This document shows positions 36,771 to 45,777 of a stretch of DNA of 64,000 bases, in pieces (position 1 is the first letter of the stretch; each line of letters starts with the position of its first letter). The notes beneath the pieces are model-generated. The model searched no databases. It saw only the letters and a list, made by a program, of their open reading frames with translations, and was not told the origin of the DNA. Made by a program: the position numbers and the translations under genes. The DNA is from Roseateles_B flavus (GTDB taxonomy: Bacteria > Pseudomonadota > Gammaproteobacteria > Burkholderiales > Burkholderiaceae_C): contig NZ_JBDPZC010000001.1 in the NCBI RefSeq assembly GCF_039872765.1, positions 806,001 to 870,000 on the forward strand, written 5' to 3'.

Positions 36771-39700
36771 ATGAACCAACGCTTCCCTCATTCGCTGACC
36801 CGGCTGGCCATGGGGCTCTCCGCCCTGACGGCCACGGCAGCCTTCGCGTCGACGGACATTTCCACGGTGCCGCTGTGGGCCTCGATTGCCGTCAACGTCA
36901 AGCCCAACATCCTGTTCGTGCTGGATGACTCGGGCAGTATGGCGGACGACTTCCTGCCTGACGACGCCCAGTTCCAGAAGGTCACCAGCAATTCCACCTG
37001 GGCGCAGATGGGGCGGCTCTCGTCCCAGTGCAATGGCCTGGCCTTCAACCCCGCGCTGTCCTATCCTGCGCCGGTGAAGGGGGACGGAAGCCTCTATCCT
37101 GAGACGCCGACCTCCAGCGAGATCGACGCCCTGCTGTCCTCGACCAACGCGCTCAACTACTCGGGCCGTGCCCAGGGGGTCACTCAGCTCACGGCAGCTT
37201 CCGATGCCTACGTCTCCGTGCGCCTGGGCACCGCCGTGGCGGCCAACGCCTATGTTTCGGGGATGCCGGTCACGGTCTTCGACAACTCCAGCCGTGGCCG
37301 CTGGGTGGTCGGCACCGTGTCAGCCTGGGACTACGCCAGCCAGACGGTGACGGTGCGAGCGATCCAGACGCGCAGCCTGCCTGCGGGCGGCTACTTCTCC
37401 TCACCCTACATTTCCTATGGCACGCCGGGCAACCAGCTCTACTACACCTACAACAAGGCCAAGGGCGGCGAGGAGCCGGTCAACTACATCTACCCCACGG
37501 GCAGCGTCAGCAAGACCACGAACTTCTACAAGCAGTGTGCTCTGCCGCTCAACGACACGACCGGCATTCCTGATGGCCTCTTCGAGGTGAACATCGTCAC
37601 GCCCAGCTCGGGCACGGACTTCATCGCGAAGTACTGGCGCTGGGCCACCTACTACTCGTATCGCATGGCCATGATGCGCTCGGCTGCCAGCCTGGCCTTC
37701 AAGCCCATGGATGACCGATTCCGCATCGGCTTCACGACCATCCTGGAGAAGGAGGTCACCGAAGGGTCGCGCATGCTGCATGTGCGGGACTTCGATGCCA
37801 AGCAGAAGGGCGATTTCTACACCAAGCTCTTCGGCGTGCCGCCCTCGGGCTACACGCCGCTCCGTGGCGCTGTCCAGAAGGCCGGCCGCTACTTCGCCAA
37901 CAAGTATCCGGGTCAGGACTATGACCCGATGCAGTATTCCTGCCAGAAGAACTTCCTGGTGCTGTCGACGGACGGCTACTGGAACACCAATGCCGAGTAC
38001 GTGGATTGGGATACCTCGAAGTCCGTGGACTACGGTCCCTACGACATCAATGGCGAGCTGAAGATCGGCAACCAGGACAGCCTGCCCACGCCGCGCCCGA
38101 TGTTCGATGGCAGCAGCAGCACCGTGGTGAGCGTGGACACCTGGACGGACACCCACTACTTCGACCGCGTCTTGGTGTCCAACATCAGCTACAAGGAAAC
38201 GACCACCAAGGTCAACACCGAATCTCAGACGCTCTATTCGCTGGTCAGTGACTCCTCTTGTTCGGCTGGCACCAAGCGCATCTGGGGACAACCCCAGACA
38301 CGTTCCGCCACCTACACGCAGGTGATGACCGAAACGCTGCGGACGGACAAATTTAATATGAAGCAGCCGTGGAACTACACCAAGACCACGACCACGCTCA
38401 AGGACGGTGAAACGGTGACCACCGTCGTGGACGAGCCGGATCCGACCAAGGGCGCCGAGAGCGTCGTCGCCACGGTCAGCACCAGCTACAACTCCAGCAC
38501 GGCTCCCTGGTCGAGCCCGACCTACGGTTCCTGGAAGAACGGAACCGCGACCAAGGGAGCTTGCTCCAGCGTAGCGCCCTCCAACCTTCCCCCGACGGTC
38601 GTCAGCACGTCCACCTCCGTGGCCAAGTCGGGCAGCCGCACGGCAGGCACCACGGTGTCCAAGACGGATGCCGAGACCTCCGTGGTCAAGAGCGCGGTGA
38701 CGAACAAGACCACCACCACCAACGTGACCGGCACCTCGAACTCGCTGGCGGACGTCGCCATGTACTACTACAAGACCGACCTGCGGACCTCGGACTTGGG
38801 CAACTGCACGGGCTCCAAGGGCATCGACGTCTGCGAGAACAACGTGAAGGTGACCGAGGGCAGCAAGGACGACGCCAAGCACCAGCACATGACCACCTAC
38901 ACGCTGAGCCTGGGCAACAGCGGCATGTTGGGCTACGAGCTGGACTACGAGACCAGCACCGCGGGCGACTTCTACAAGGTCAAGACCGGCGTGCGCAACT
39001 GGCCGAACCCGTTCTCCTCGGAAGCGGCCAAGATGGACGATCTGTGGCACGCCGCCGTCAACGGCCGGGGCCGCTACTTCAATGCCAAGGACCCCTCGGG
39101 CCTTGCGCTGAGCCTGGCCACGGCACTGAACTCCATCGCCTCGGTGACGGGTACTGCCGCTGCGGCTGCCACCAGTACCCTGCAGCCGGTGGCGGGTGAC
39201 AACGGCGCCTATGTGTCGCAGTTCACCTCGCCGGCATGGACGGGTGACCTGCGCAAGTACACCTTCGACAAGAACGGCAAGGTCGAGGCCACCCGCTACG
39301 ACGAGAAGTCCGGCACCTTCGTCGACAACGCCAAGTGGAGTGCGGCAGACCAGCTCACCGCATCCACGGTTCGCAAGATCAAGTTCTTCCGCAAGAGCGG
39401 TTCCTTGCCCACCACGGGCAGCCTGGTCAACTTCGACGCGGCCTCGATGACCGCCGATGAGCTGGCCCTGTTCGCCAAGGCCTGCGACAAGCCGTCGACG
39501 GACCGCCCTTCGCAGTGCGCCTCCGCGAGCGCGGATGAAATCACGGCGCTGAACGATCCCGCCACCATGGTGGCCTACCTGCGGGGCGTGGAGAAGCCGG
39601 GCTACCGCTCGCGCAGCCGGATCCTGGGTGACCTGGTGAACTCCTCGCCGGTGTTCGTCGGCCAGTCCAAGTACCAGTACACCGAGAACGGCTACCAGAC

Positions 39701-41054
39701 CTGGGTGAAGTCCAAGGCCATTGCCGAGCGCAAGCGCATCCTGGTGGTGGGCGGCAACGACGGCATGCTGCATGCCTTCAGCGAGACGACTGGCGAGGAG
39801 CTGTGGGCCTATGTGCCGTCCAGCGTCATGTCCAAGATGTACATCCTGTCGGACAAGTCCTATGAGTCCAAGCACACCTACTTCGTGGACGGCTCGCCCA
39901 TCGTGTCCGACATCTATGTGGACGACGCCTGGAAGACCATCCTGATCGGCGGCCTGGGTGCAGGTGGCCGCAGCTACTACGCCCTGGACGTGACGGACAC
40001 CGAGAACCCCAAGCCCCTGTGGGAAATCAGCCCCGACACCATGCCCGCGGGCGAAGGCGACCGCCTGGGCCTGGCCTTCTCCAACCCGGTGGTCACCAAG
40101 CGTGCTGACGGCACGTGGATCGTGGCGCTGGCCAGCGGCTACAACAACCCCTCCGGCGGCGCTTACCTCTTCATCCTGAATGCCAAGACGGGCGAGCTGC
40201 TGCAGACCATTCCCACGGAAGTGGAAGGGGTCAACGTGGGCGAGGGCCTGGCCAAGGTCAATGCCTGGATCGACAGCCCGGAGGAAAACCTGGCGCTGCG
40301 CTTCTATGGCGGCGACATGCTCGGCAACCTGTGGCGCTTTGACATCGACGGTCTGCTGGAACCCAAGAAGAAGGCCCTGCGCCTGGCCGTCCTGAAGAAC
40401 GGGGACGGACAGCTGCAGCCCATCACGACCCTGCCCAATCTGGCCGAGTTCGATGCCAACGGCGGCCGCCGGCGCGTGGTCTACGTGGGCACCGGGCGCT
40501 ACCTGGGCAAGACGGACATCCCGACCGAGGCCACGCCAGCCCAGCAGCAAAGCATCTACGCCATTGCCGACGATCTGTCTGACAAGGGCTTGGATGATGT
40601 CCGGGGCGGCAAGCTGCTGGTCGAGCAGAAGATCGACACCAGCACGACGCCCTATACCGTGGGCAGCACCGAGACCATGGTCGACTGGTCCAAGAACAAG
40701 GGCTGGTTCGTGGATCTCAAGAGCAAGTCCGAGCGGGTCAATATCGACATGCTGATGGTGGCGAACACCCTGGTTGCGGTCGGCAACATCCCGGGTGCCG
40801 CCTCGACCTACTGCGAGGCACCTGAGGCCAACCAGGCCAGCTTGTACATGTTCAACATCATCACCGGTGGCGGCACCGTGCAGGGCCTGACCGAAATGCA
40901 GGCCGGTATCAGCGCCATCATGGATGAGTCCGGCAAGTACAAGACCGTGAAGACGGGCGTGAAGTCGGGTGTGAATCAGCCGCAGGAAGAAATCACGCCA
41001 ATGACCGTCAGTTCGGGCGCCCCGCGCCGCAGTACCTGGCGTGAGCTTCATTGA
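36771..41054 (+). CDS. pilY1: Type IV pilus tip adhesin PilY1
   Basis: PilY1 is secreted to the pilus tip, acts in surface attachment and sensing, and controls retraction. From ATG 36771 (GGAG ten bases upstream), 1427 residues with signal peptide ending 'TATAAFA'. The VWA-like region has the MIDAS motif LDDSGSM (residues about 47-53), 'DRFRIGFTTILE' and 'FLVLSTDGYWN'. A Ser/Thr-rich, partly repetitive segment lies at about residues 533-656. The C-terminal beta-propeller begins near residue 950 with 'NSSPVFVGQ' and 'RILVVGGNDGMLHAFSETTGEELWAYVPSSV'. The next frame overlaps its last 14 bases. Confidence 0.94.
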   Translation: MNQRFPHSLTRLAMGLSALTATAAFASTDISTVPLWASIAVNVKPNILFVLDDSGSMADDFLPDDAQFQKVTSNSTWAQMGRLSSQCNGLAFNPALSYPAPVKGDGSLYPETPTSSEIDALLSSTNALNYSGRAQGVTQLTAASDAYVSVRLGTAVAANAYVSGMPVTVFDNSSRGRWVVGTVSAWDYASQTVTVRAIQTRSLPAGGYFSSPYISYGTPGNQLYYTYNKAKGGEEPVNYIYPTGSVSKTTNFYKQCALPLNDTTGIPDGLFEVNIVTPSSGTDFIAKYWRWATYYSYRMAMMRSAASLAFKPMDDRFRIGFTTILEKEVTEGSRMLHVRDFDAKQKGDFYTKLFGVPPSGYTPLRGAVQKAGRYFANKYPGQDYDPMQYSCQKNFLVLSTDGYWNTNAEYVDWDTSKSVDYGPYDINGELKIGNQDSLPTPRPMFDGSSSTVVSVDTWTDTHYFDRVLVSNISYKETTTKVNTESQTLYSLVSDSSCSAGTKRIWGQPQTRSATYTQVMTETLRTDKFNMKQPWNYTKTTTTLKDGETVTTVVDEPDPTKGAESVVATVSTSYNSSTAPWSSPTYGSWKNGTATKGACSSVAPSNLPPTVVSTSTSVAKSGSRTAGTTVSKTDAETSVVKSAVTNKTTTTNVTGTSNSLADVAMYYYKTDLRTSDLGNCTGSKGIDVCENNVKVTEGSKDDAKHQHMTTYTLSLGNSGMLGYELDYETSTAGDFYKVKTGVRNWPNPFSSEAAKMDDLWHAAVNGRGRYFNAKDPSGLALSLATALNSIASVTGTAAAAATSTLQPVAGDNGAYVSQFTSPAWTGDLRKYTFDKNGKVEATRYDEKSGTFVDNAKWSAADQLTASTVRKIKFFRKSGSLPTTGSLVNFDAASMTADELALFAKACDKPSTDRPSQCASASADEITALNDPATMVAYLRGVEKPGYRSRSRILGDLVNSSPVFVGQSKYQYTENGYQTWVKSKAIAERKRILVVGGNDGMLHAFSETTGEELWAYVPSSVMSKMYILSDKSYESKHTYFVDGSPIVSDIYVDDAWKTILIGGLGAGGRSYYALDVTDTENPKPLWEISPDTMPAGEGDRLGLAFSNPVVTKRADGTWIVALASGYNNPSGGAYLFILNAKTGELLQTIPTEVEGVNVGEGLAKVNAWIDSPEENLALRFYGGDMLGNLWRFDIDGLLEPKKKALRLAVLKNGDGQLQPITTLPNLAEFDANGGRRRVVYVGTGRYLGKTDIPTEATPAQQQSIYAIADDLSDKGLDDVRGGKLLVEQKIDTSTTPYTVGSTETMVDWSKNKGWFVDLKSKSERVNIDMLMVANTLVAVGNIPGAASTYCEAPEANQASLYMFNIITGGGTVQGLTEMQAGISAIMDESGKYKTVKTGVKSGVNQPQEEITPMTVSSGAPRRSTWRELH

Positions 41055-41712
41055 GCGAGGTCGGGTCGGAGGGCGGCCGCCCCAAGCAGCTTGGGCGGCC
41101 GCAGCAGTCCTGCATCTGAGCGTGCTGCTGGGCCTTGGCCAGCGCTCGCTCACCCTGGGGGAAGGCGGTTCTGCGCATCAGCGTGAGCCGGCTTCCCTTT
41201 CTTTTCGTGTGCTGCAGCCGGCTACTGCCGGCACTGGGCCCGCCACCGCGCCAGCAAGCCTTGACACTGCGGTGACGGCGTCTTCCACGCAGACAGCCCC
41301 TCAGGTGGCAACGGTGGGGGCGTCTGCGGCGGTGTCCAGCGAGTCCGCTGAAATTCCTGTGGCGCAGCTGGCCGGCTTCAATCTGCAGGACTACCTGCCC
41401 CGCAGGGCGGTGGACGAGGGGCCGCGCGTCCAGGGGCAGGTGAACCTCCCCTGGCCCGAGGGCTTCCCCGGCCGCCAGATGCACAAGGGCCGATTCCGGG
41501 TCTACATCGATGAGCATGGGCGGGTCCGGCGCGTGGCGGTCGAGGCGCTGGAGATGGCCCCTCCGTTTGTCGAGCTCACCCAGCAGGCCTTTCTGCAGGC
41601 GCATTTCGAGCCGGGCAAGCTGGGCGGCATGCCGGTCAGGACCTGGATCCTGATCGAAGTCGTCTACGAGGACTCCGGCGTCGTCTTCACCCAGGTGCTG
41701 TCCGAACAGTGA
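41041..41712 (+). CDS. TonB C-terminal-like energy-transducer family protein
   Basis: 223 residues starting at GTG 41041, overlapping the end of pilY1 by 14 bases. It has one N-terminal membrane segment (about residues 17-36, AAWAAAAVLHLSVLLGLGQ), a long Ala/Thr/Ser/Pro-rich linker (about 40-115), and a C-terminal domain resembling TonB_C: 'GRFRVYIDEHGRVRRVAVEALEMAPPFVELTQQAFLQAHFEPGKLGGMPVRTWILIEVVY'. No ExbB or ExbD is nearby. TonB-like proteins usually transmit proton-motive force to outer-membrane receptors; a link with PilY1 is only implied by the overlap. Not recognised as a named gene. Confidence 0.7.
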   Translation: MSFIERGRVGGRPPQAAWAAAAVLHLSVLLGLGQRSLTLGEGGSAHQREPASLSFRVLQPATAGTGPATAPASLDTAVTASSTQTAPQVATVGASAAVSSESAEIPVAQLAGFNLQDYLPRRAVDEGPRVQGQVNLPWPEGFPGRQMHKGRFRVYIDEHGRVRRVAVEALEMAPPFVELTQQAFLQAHFEPGKLGGMPVRTWILIEVVYEDSGVVFTQVLSEQ

Positions 41713-41817
41713 AGTGCGGCAGAGTGGGCAGAAATGCCCGGCCGCCGCGAGCATTTCCGTGTTTCCCCTATGATGTGGCCTCTTTTGTCTGGGCAGGTGC
41801 CCAGCCGCCACTGGCCC

Positions 41818-42657
41818 ATGCCTGCCCAAAGACTACAGACCACTGATCAAGTGACGCCCCTGATCGAGCTGCGCGACGTGAGCTGCGGCTATGCCGGGCG
41901 CGCCATCCTGCAGGGCGTGAACCTGCAACTCAAGCGCGGCGCCGTGCTGGCCCTGATCGGCACCTCGGGTGGCGGCAAGACCACGCTGCTGCGGGCCCTG
42001 AGCCGCCAGATCACGCCCATGGCCGGACAGGCCTTCTTCGACGGGCAGGACATGGCCGACCTGGACCAGGCAGGCCTGTTCGCCGTGCGCCGGCGCATGG
42101 GCATGCTGTTCCAGTTCGGCGCCCTCTTCACCGACCTCAGCGTGTTCGAGAATGTCGCCTTCCCCTTGCGCGAGCACACCCGCCTGCCCGAATCCATGAT
42201 CCGGGACCTGGTGCTGATGAAGCTCAACGCCGTCGGCCTGCGCGGTGCCCGCGACCTGATGCCCAGCGAGATCTCCGGTGGCATGGCGCGTCGCGTGGCC
42301 CTGGCGCGGGCCATCGCCTTGGACCCCGACCTGGTGCTGTATGACGAACCCTTCGCGGGCCTGGATCCCATTTCGCTGGGGGTCACGGCCCGCCTGATTC
42401 GCGACCTCAACGACGCCCTGGGCCTGACCAGCGTGATCGTGTCGCACGACCTCCACGAGACTTTTGCCATCGCTGACCATGTGGCCATGGTGGCCAATGG
42501 CCGCGTGGTGGCCCAGGGCTCGCCGGAGGAGCTCCGTCACAGCCAGGATCCGCTCGTGCAGCAATTCGTCGGCGCCCAGCCGGACGGTCCGGTCCGCTTC
42601 CACCAGCCGGCCGTGCCCGTGCTGCAGGACTTCGGCCTCAGCGGGAGGTCGGCATGA
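41818..42657 (+). CDS. mlaF: Phospholipid ABC transporter ATP-binding protein MlaF
   Basis: ATPase of the MlaFEDB complex, which moves phospholipids between the inner membrane and the periplasmic carrier MlaC. 279 residues from ATG 41818 (MPAQRLQTTDQVTPLIEL); the GTG at 41851 is an alternative. Walker A is 'GTSGGGKTT', Q-loop 'MLFQFGALFTDLSVFENVAFPLRE' (the family-specific sequence), signature 'EISGGMARRVALARAI', Walker B 'LVLYDEP', and H-loop 'VIVSHDL'. First gene of mlaFEDACB; ATGA overlap with mlaE. Confidence 0.96.
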   Translation: MPAQRLQTTDQVTPLIELRDVSCGYAGRAILQGVNLQLKRGAVLALIGTSGGGKTTLLRALSRQITPMAGQAFFDGQDMADLDQAGLFAVRRRMGMLFQFGALFTDLSVFENVAFPLREHTRLPESMIRDLVLMKLNAVGLRGARDLMPSEISGGMARRVALARAIALDPDLVLYDEPFAGLDPISLGVTARLIRDLNDALGLTSVIVSHDLHETFAIADHVAMVANGRVVAQGSPEELRHSQDPLVQQFVGAQPDGPVRFHQPAVPVLQDFGLSGRSA

Positions 42658-43433
42658 ATCGCCTTTCCCTGCACATCGGTTTCACGCTGCGCAGCAAGCT
42701 GGCCCAGGTCGGGCAGGCGGCCCGGCTATTCATGCAGCTGCTGGCCTGCAGCCCGCGCGCCCTGATGCGCTTCTCGCTGATCCGGGAACAGGTCTACTAC
42801 CTGGGCAACCGATCCTTGTCCATCATCGGCGTCTCGGGCCTCTTCGTGGGCTTTGTGCTGGCCTTGCAGGGCTACTACACCTTGCAGCGCTACGGCTCTG
42901 CCGAGGCGGTGGGCCTGCTGGTGGCGCTCAGCCTGGTGCGCGAGCTGGGCCCGGTGGTGAGCGCCCTGCTGTTCGCCGGACGGGCCGGCACCTCGCTGAC
43001 GGCCGAGATCGGCCTGATGAAGGCCGGCGAGCAGCTGACGGCCATGGAGATGATGGCGGTCGATCCCGTGACCCGCGTGCTCGCGCCGCGCTTCTGGGCG
43101 GGCTTCATCGCCATGCCCCTGCTGGCTGCGGTGTTCTCCGCCGTGGGCGTCATCGGGGGCTGGCTGGTGGGCGTGGTGCTGATCGGCATCGACGCCGGTG
43201 CCTTCTGGTCCCAGATGCAGGGCGGTGTCGACGTCTTTGCCGATGTGGGCAATGGCGTCATCAAGAGTCTGGTCTTCGGCCTGACGGTCAGCTTTGTGGC
43301 CCTGCTGCAAGGCTATGGCTGCAAGCCGACGCCGGAAGGGGTGTCTTACGCCACGACCCGCACGGTCGTGGTTTCATCGCTGGCTGTGCTTGCACTGGAT
43401 TTCGTGCTGACGGCCATGATGTTCTCGATTTGA
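42654..43433 (+). CDS. mlaE: Phospholipid ABC transporter permease MlaE
   Basis: Integral membrane permease of the Mla complex. 259 residues with five to six membrane segments, beginning MNRLSLHIGFTLRSKLAQV. Family motifs: 'REQVYYLGNRSLSIIGVSGLFVGFVLALQGYYTLQRYG', 'VRELGPVVSALLFAGRAGTSLTAEIGLMKAGEQLTAMEMMAVDP' (the conserved coupling-loop region), and 'GVSYATTRTVVVSSLAVLALDFVLTAMMF'. Length and motif order match E. coli MlaE. Thirteen bases separate it from mlaD. Confidence 0.97.
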   Translation: MNRLSLHIGFTLRSKLAQVGQAARLFMQLLACSPRALMRFSLIREQVYYLGNRSLSIIGVSGLFVGFVLALQGYYTLQRYGSAEAVGLLVALSLVRELGPVVSALLFAGRAGTSLTAEIGLMKAGEQLTAMEMMAVDPVTRVLAPRFWAGFIAMPLLAAVFSAVGVIGGWLVGVVLIGIDAGAFWSQMQGGVDVFADVGNGVIKSLVFGLTVSFVALLQGYGCKPTPEGVSYATTRTVVVSSLAVLALDFVLTAMMFSI

Positions 43434-43445
43434 TGGGAGAAGAGG

Positions 43446-43922
43446 ATGCAAGCCTCTCGACATGATGTGTGGGTGGGTTCCTTCGTGCTGCTGGGCGCGG
43501 CGGCCCTGCTGTTCCTCGCGCTGAAGGCCGGCAATCTGCTGAGCCTCAACTTCGACGACACCTACACGGTGGTGGCCAAGTTCGACAACATCGGCGGCCT
43601 GAAGGCCCGTGCCGCGGTGAAGAGCGCCGGCGTGGTCGTGGGCCGTGTGGAGTCCATCAGCTTCGATGACAAGAGTTTCCAGGCTCGCGTGGTCCTCAAG
43701 CTCAACCAGGGGGTGGCCTTTCCCAAGGACAGCTCGGCCAAGATCCTGACGGCCGGCCTGCTGGGCGAGCAGTACATCGGCCTGGAGCCTGGCGCCGATG
43801 AAAAGAACCTGGTCGCCGGCGATGTGATCAAGCAGACGCAGTCCGCCGTGGTGCTGGAAAACCTGATCGGGCAGTTCCTCTACAACAAGGCCGCGGACAG
43901 CGGCAGCGGGGAGAAAAAGTGA
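43446..43922 (+). CDS. mlaD: Phospholipid transport MCE-domain protein MlaD
   Basis: MlaD anchors in the inner membrane and its MCE domain forms a hexameric ring channel for lipids. 158 residues: one N-terminal membrane segment (HDVWVGSFVLLGAAALLFLALK), then the MCE domain 'YTVVAKFDNIGGLKARAAVKSAGVVVGRVESISFDDKSFQARVVLKLNQGVAFPKDSSAKILTAGLLGEQYIGLEPG'. Short C-terminal tail. Its stop overlaps the GTG start of mlaA (GTGA). Confidence 0.96.
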   Translation: MQASRHDVWVGSFVLLGAAALLFLALKAGNLLSLNFDDTYTVVAKFDNIGGLKARAAVKSAGVVVGRVESISFDDKSFQARVVLKLNQGVAFPKDSSAKILTAGLLGEQYIGLEPGADEKNLVAGDVIKQTQSAVVLENLIGQFLYNKAADSGSGEKK

Positions 43923-44653
43923 GTTGGACCCAACGCGGCGCCGTGCTGGCGCTGAGCCTGAGCCTGGTGGCCTGCGCCTCGCTCAAGGGACCGGGCGCCC
44001 CGGGCCAGAAGCTGGACCCCTGGGAGAACTGGAACCGCAAGGTCTTCGCTTTCAACGAGGACCTGGACTCGCACGTGCTCAAGCCCGTGGCCACCGCCTA
44101 CAGCGAGGTCGTGCCCAGCCCGGCCCGCACGGCGATCGACAACTTCTTCAGCAATGTGGGCGACGCCTGGTCGGCCATCAACCTGACGCTGCAGGGGCGC
44201 TTCAAGCTGGCCGCGCAGCAGGCCTTCCGCTTCGCGGTGAACTCGACGCTGGGCATCGGCGGCCTGATCGACCTGGCCGGCGAGGCCGGCGTGGAGCGCA
44301 ACAGCCAGGACCTGGGGCAGACCTTTGGCCGCTGGGGCTTCGGCACCGGCGCCTACATCGTCTGGCCTCTGTTCGGTCCGTCCTCGGTGCGAGACTCTCT
44401 GGCCCTGCCCTGGGACCGCACGGCCAGCCCGGCCCTGTATTTCCAGGACGGCCGCAGCAAGGTCTCGATCTACCTGCTGCAGACGGTCAATGCCCGGTCC
44501 AACTTCCTGCGGGCCGGCGAGATGCTCGATGGCATCGCCCTGGACAAGTACACCTTCATCCGCGACGCCTACCTGCAGCGCCGGGGCAGCTTCGAGACGG
44601 ACGACGAATTCGAGGTGATCACCCCGCCGCCTGCTGGCGAGGGCAAGCCCTGA
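43919..44653 (+). CDS. mlaA: Outer-membrane lipid-asymmetry lipoprotein MlaA (VacJ)
   Basis: MlaA sits as a ring in the inner leaflet of the outer membrane and extracts misplaced phospholipids for MlaC. It starts at GTG 43919, overlapping mlaD; 244 residues. Lipobox LVAC (Cys19) and 'DPWENWNRKVFAFNEDLDSHVLKPVATAYSEVVPSPARTAIDNFFSNV' are the family signature; 'NSTLGIGGLIDLAGEAGVER', 'LGQTFGRWGFGTGAYIVWPLFGPSSVRD' and 'YTFIRDAYLQRR' complete it. In many gammaproteobacteria mlaA is elsewhere; here it is inside the mla operon. Confidence 0.96.
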   Translation: MSWTQRGAVLALSLSLVACASLKGPGAPGQKLDPWENWNRKVFAFNEDLDSHVLKPVATAYSEVVPSPARTAIDNFFSNVGDAWSAINLTLQGRFKLAAQQAFRFAVNSTLGIGGLIDLAGEAGVERNSQDLGQTFGRWGFGTGAYIVWPLFGPSSVRDSLALPWDRTASPALYFQDGRSKVSIYLLQTVNARSNFLRAGEMLDGIALDKYTFIRDAYLQRRGSFETDDEFEVITPPPAGEGKP

Positions 44654-44737
44654 CCCTCCTGTGAACCGCCGGGCCTCCTGCCGCGTTGAGAGGTCCATGG
44701 TGACGGCCGCCGTCACCCGCTACTGAAAGGAAACCGA

Positions 44738-45379
44738 ATGATTCTGTCGACCAAGCGAACCGCCCTGAAGGCCCTGTTGGCCGCCGCCTCCCTGGCACTG
44801 CTACCGATGGCCAGCCATGCCTTGGACGCCAGCACGCCTGACGGCCTGATCCGCCAGCTGTCTATCGAGACCATCGAGGCCGTGAAGTCCGACAAGGCCA
44901 TCCAGGGTGGCGACGTCAGCAAGATCGTGACCCTGGTGGACACCAAGGTCATGCCGCATGTGAACTTCCAGCGCATGACCTCGTCTGCCGTGGGCCGCTT
45001 CTGGCGCCAGGCCAGCCCCGAGCAGCAGAAGCGCCTGCAGGAGGAGTTCAAGACCCTGCTGATGCGCACCTATGCCGGCGCCCTGGCCCAGGTCAAGGAC
45101 CAGACCATCGCCCTGAAGCCGCTGCGCGCCAGTGCCGAGGACACCGAGGTCGTGGTCAAGACCGAGGTCCGCGGCAAGGGTGATCCCATCCAGCTGGACT
45201 ACCGCCTGGAGAAGGCCGGCGCCGTCTGGAAGATCTATGACGTCAACGTGCTGGGCATCTGGCTGGCGGACCAGTACCGCAACAGCTTTGCCCAGGAAAT
45301 CGGTGCCAATGGCATCGACGGCCTGATCAAGGCCCTGGCCGACAAGAACCAGAAGGCGGCCACCGGCGCCAAGAGCTGA
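44738..45379 (+). CDS. mlaC: Periplasmic phospholipid-binding protein MlaC
   Basis: Soluble carrier that shuttles phospholipids between MlaA and MlaFEDB. 213 residues; the signal peptide ends 'LLPMASHALD'. Family features: 'IVTLVDTKVMPHVNFQRMTSSAVGRFWRQASPEQQKRLQEEFKTLLMRTYAGAL' and 'GDPIQLDYRLEKAGAVWKIYDVNVLGIWLADQYRNSFAQEI'. AGGAAA ribosome binding site ahead of the ATG. The 84-base gap from mlaA has no terminator. Confidence 0.96.
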   Translation: MILSTKRTALKALLAAASLALLPMASHALDASTPDGLIRQLSIETIEAVKSDKAIQGGDVSKIVTLVDTKVMPHVNFQRMTSSAVGRFWRQASPEQQKRLQEEFKTLLMRTYAGALAQVKDQTIALKPLRASAEDTEVVVKTEVRGKGDPIQLDYRLEKAGAVWKIYDVNVLGIWLADQYRNSFAQEIGANGIDGLIKALADKNQKAATGAKS

Positions 45380-45384
45380 GCGGG

Positions 45385-45702
45385 GTGAATGCTGCCATGC
45401 TCAAGCTGCCCGCCAGCATCCGGCTGCCCGAGCTGCCCCTGATCTGGGCCGAGCTCGACGCAGCCCTGCGCGCCGAGGCTGCGCAGGTGAACGCCGCGGC
45501 GGGCACCATGCTCAGGCTCAATGCGGTCGACCTCAGCGAATTCGATTCCGGCGTCCTGACGCTGCTGCTGAGCGCGGTGCGCCTGAGCGAGCAGCTGGGT
45601 CTGCAGCTGCAGATCCATGAAGTGCCGGCCAAGCTCCAGGAGCTGGCCCGGGTCTATGGCGTGGACGCCGCACTCTGGCCCGAGCTCGCTCCCCAGCTCT
45701 GA
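45385..45702 (+). CDS. mlaB: STAS-domain protein MlaB
   Basis: Small cytoplasmic STAS-domain subunit that stabilises MlaF. 105 residues from GTG 45385, or 101 from the ATG at 45397 (MLKLPASIRL), which has a GGGGTG motif nine bases upstream and is equally likely. The STAS core is 'NAVDLSEFDSGVLTLLLSAVRLSEQLGLQLQIHEVPAKLQELARVYGV', with the conserved DxSGL-like 'EFDSGVL' loop. Position directly after mlaC supports the call, since STAS sequences diverge strongly. Confidence 0.88.
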   Translation: MNAAMLKLPASIRLPELPLIWAELDAALRAEAAQVNAAAGTMLRLNAVDLSEFDSGVLTLLLSAVRLSEQLGLQLQIHEVPAKLQELARVYGVDAALWPELAPQL

Positions 45703-45721
45703 GCCTGGCTCGCATCATGGA

Positions 45722-45743
45722 AACGGCGCCCTCGGGCGCCGTT
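45722..45743. terminator. Terminator between mlaB and hexR
   Basis: Nine-bp stem AACGGCGCC / GGCGCCGTT with tetraloop CTCG, between convergent genes. The T-run is weak in either direction. Confidence 0.65.
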
Positions 45744-45777
45744 CGTCTTTGTGCGCAGGTGGGTGCGCGCGTCGGGC

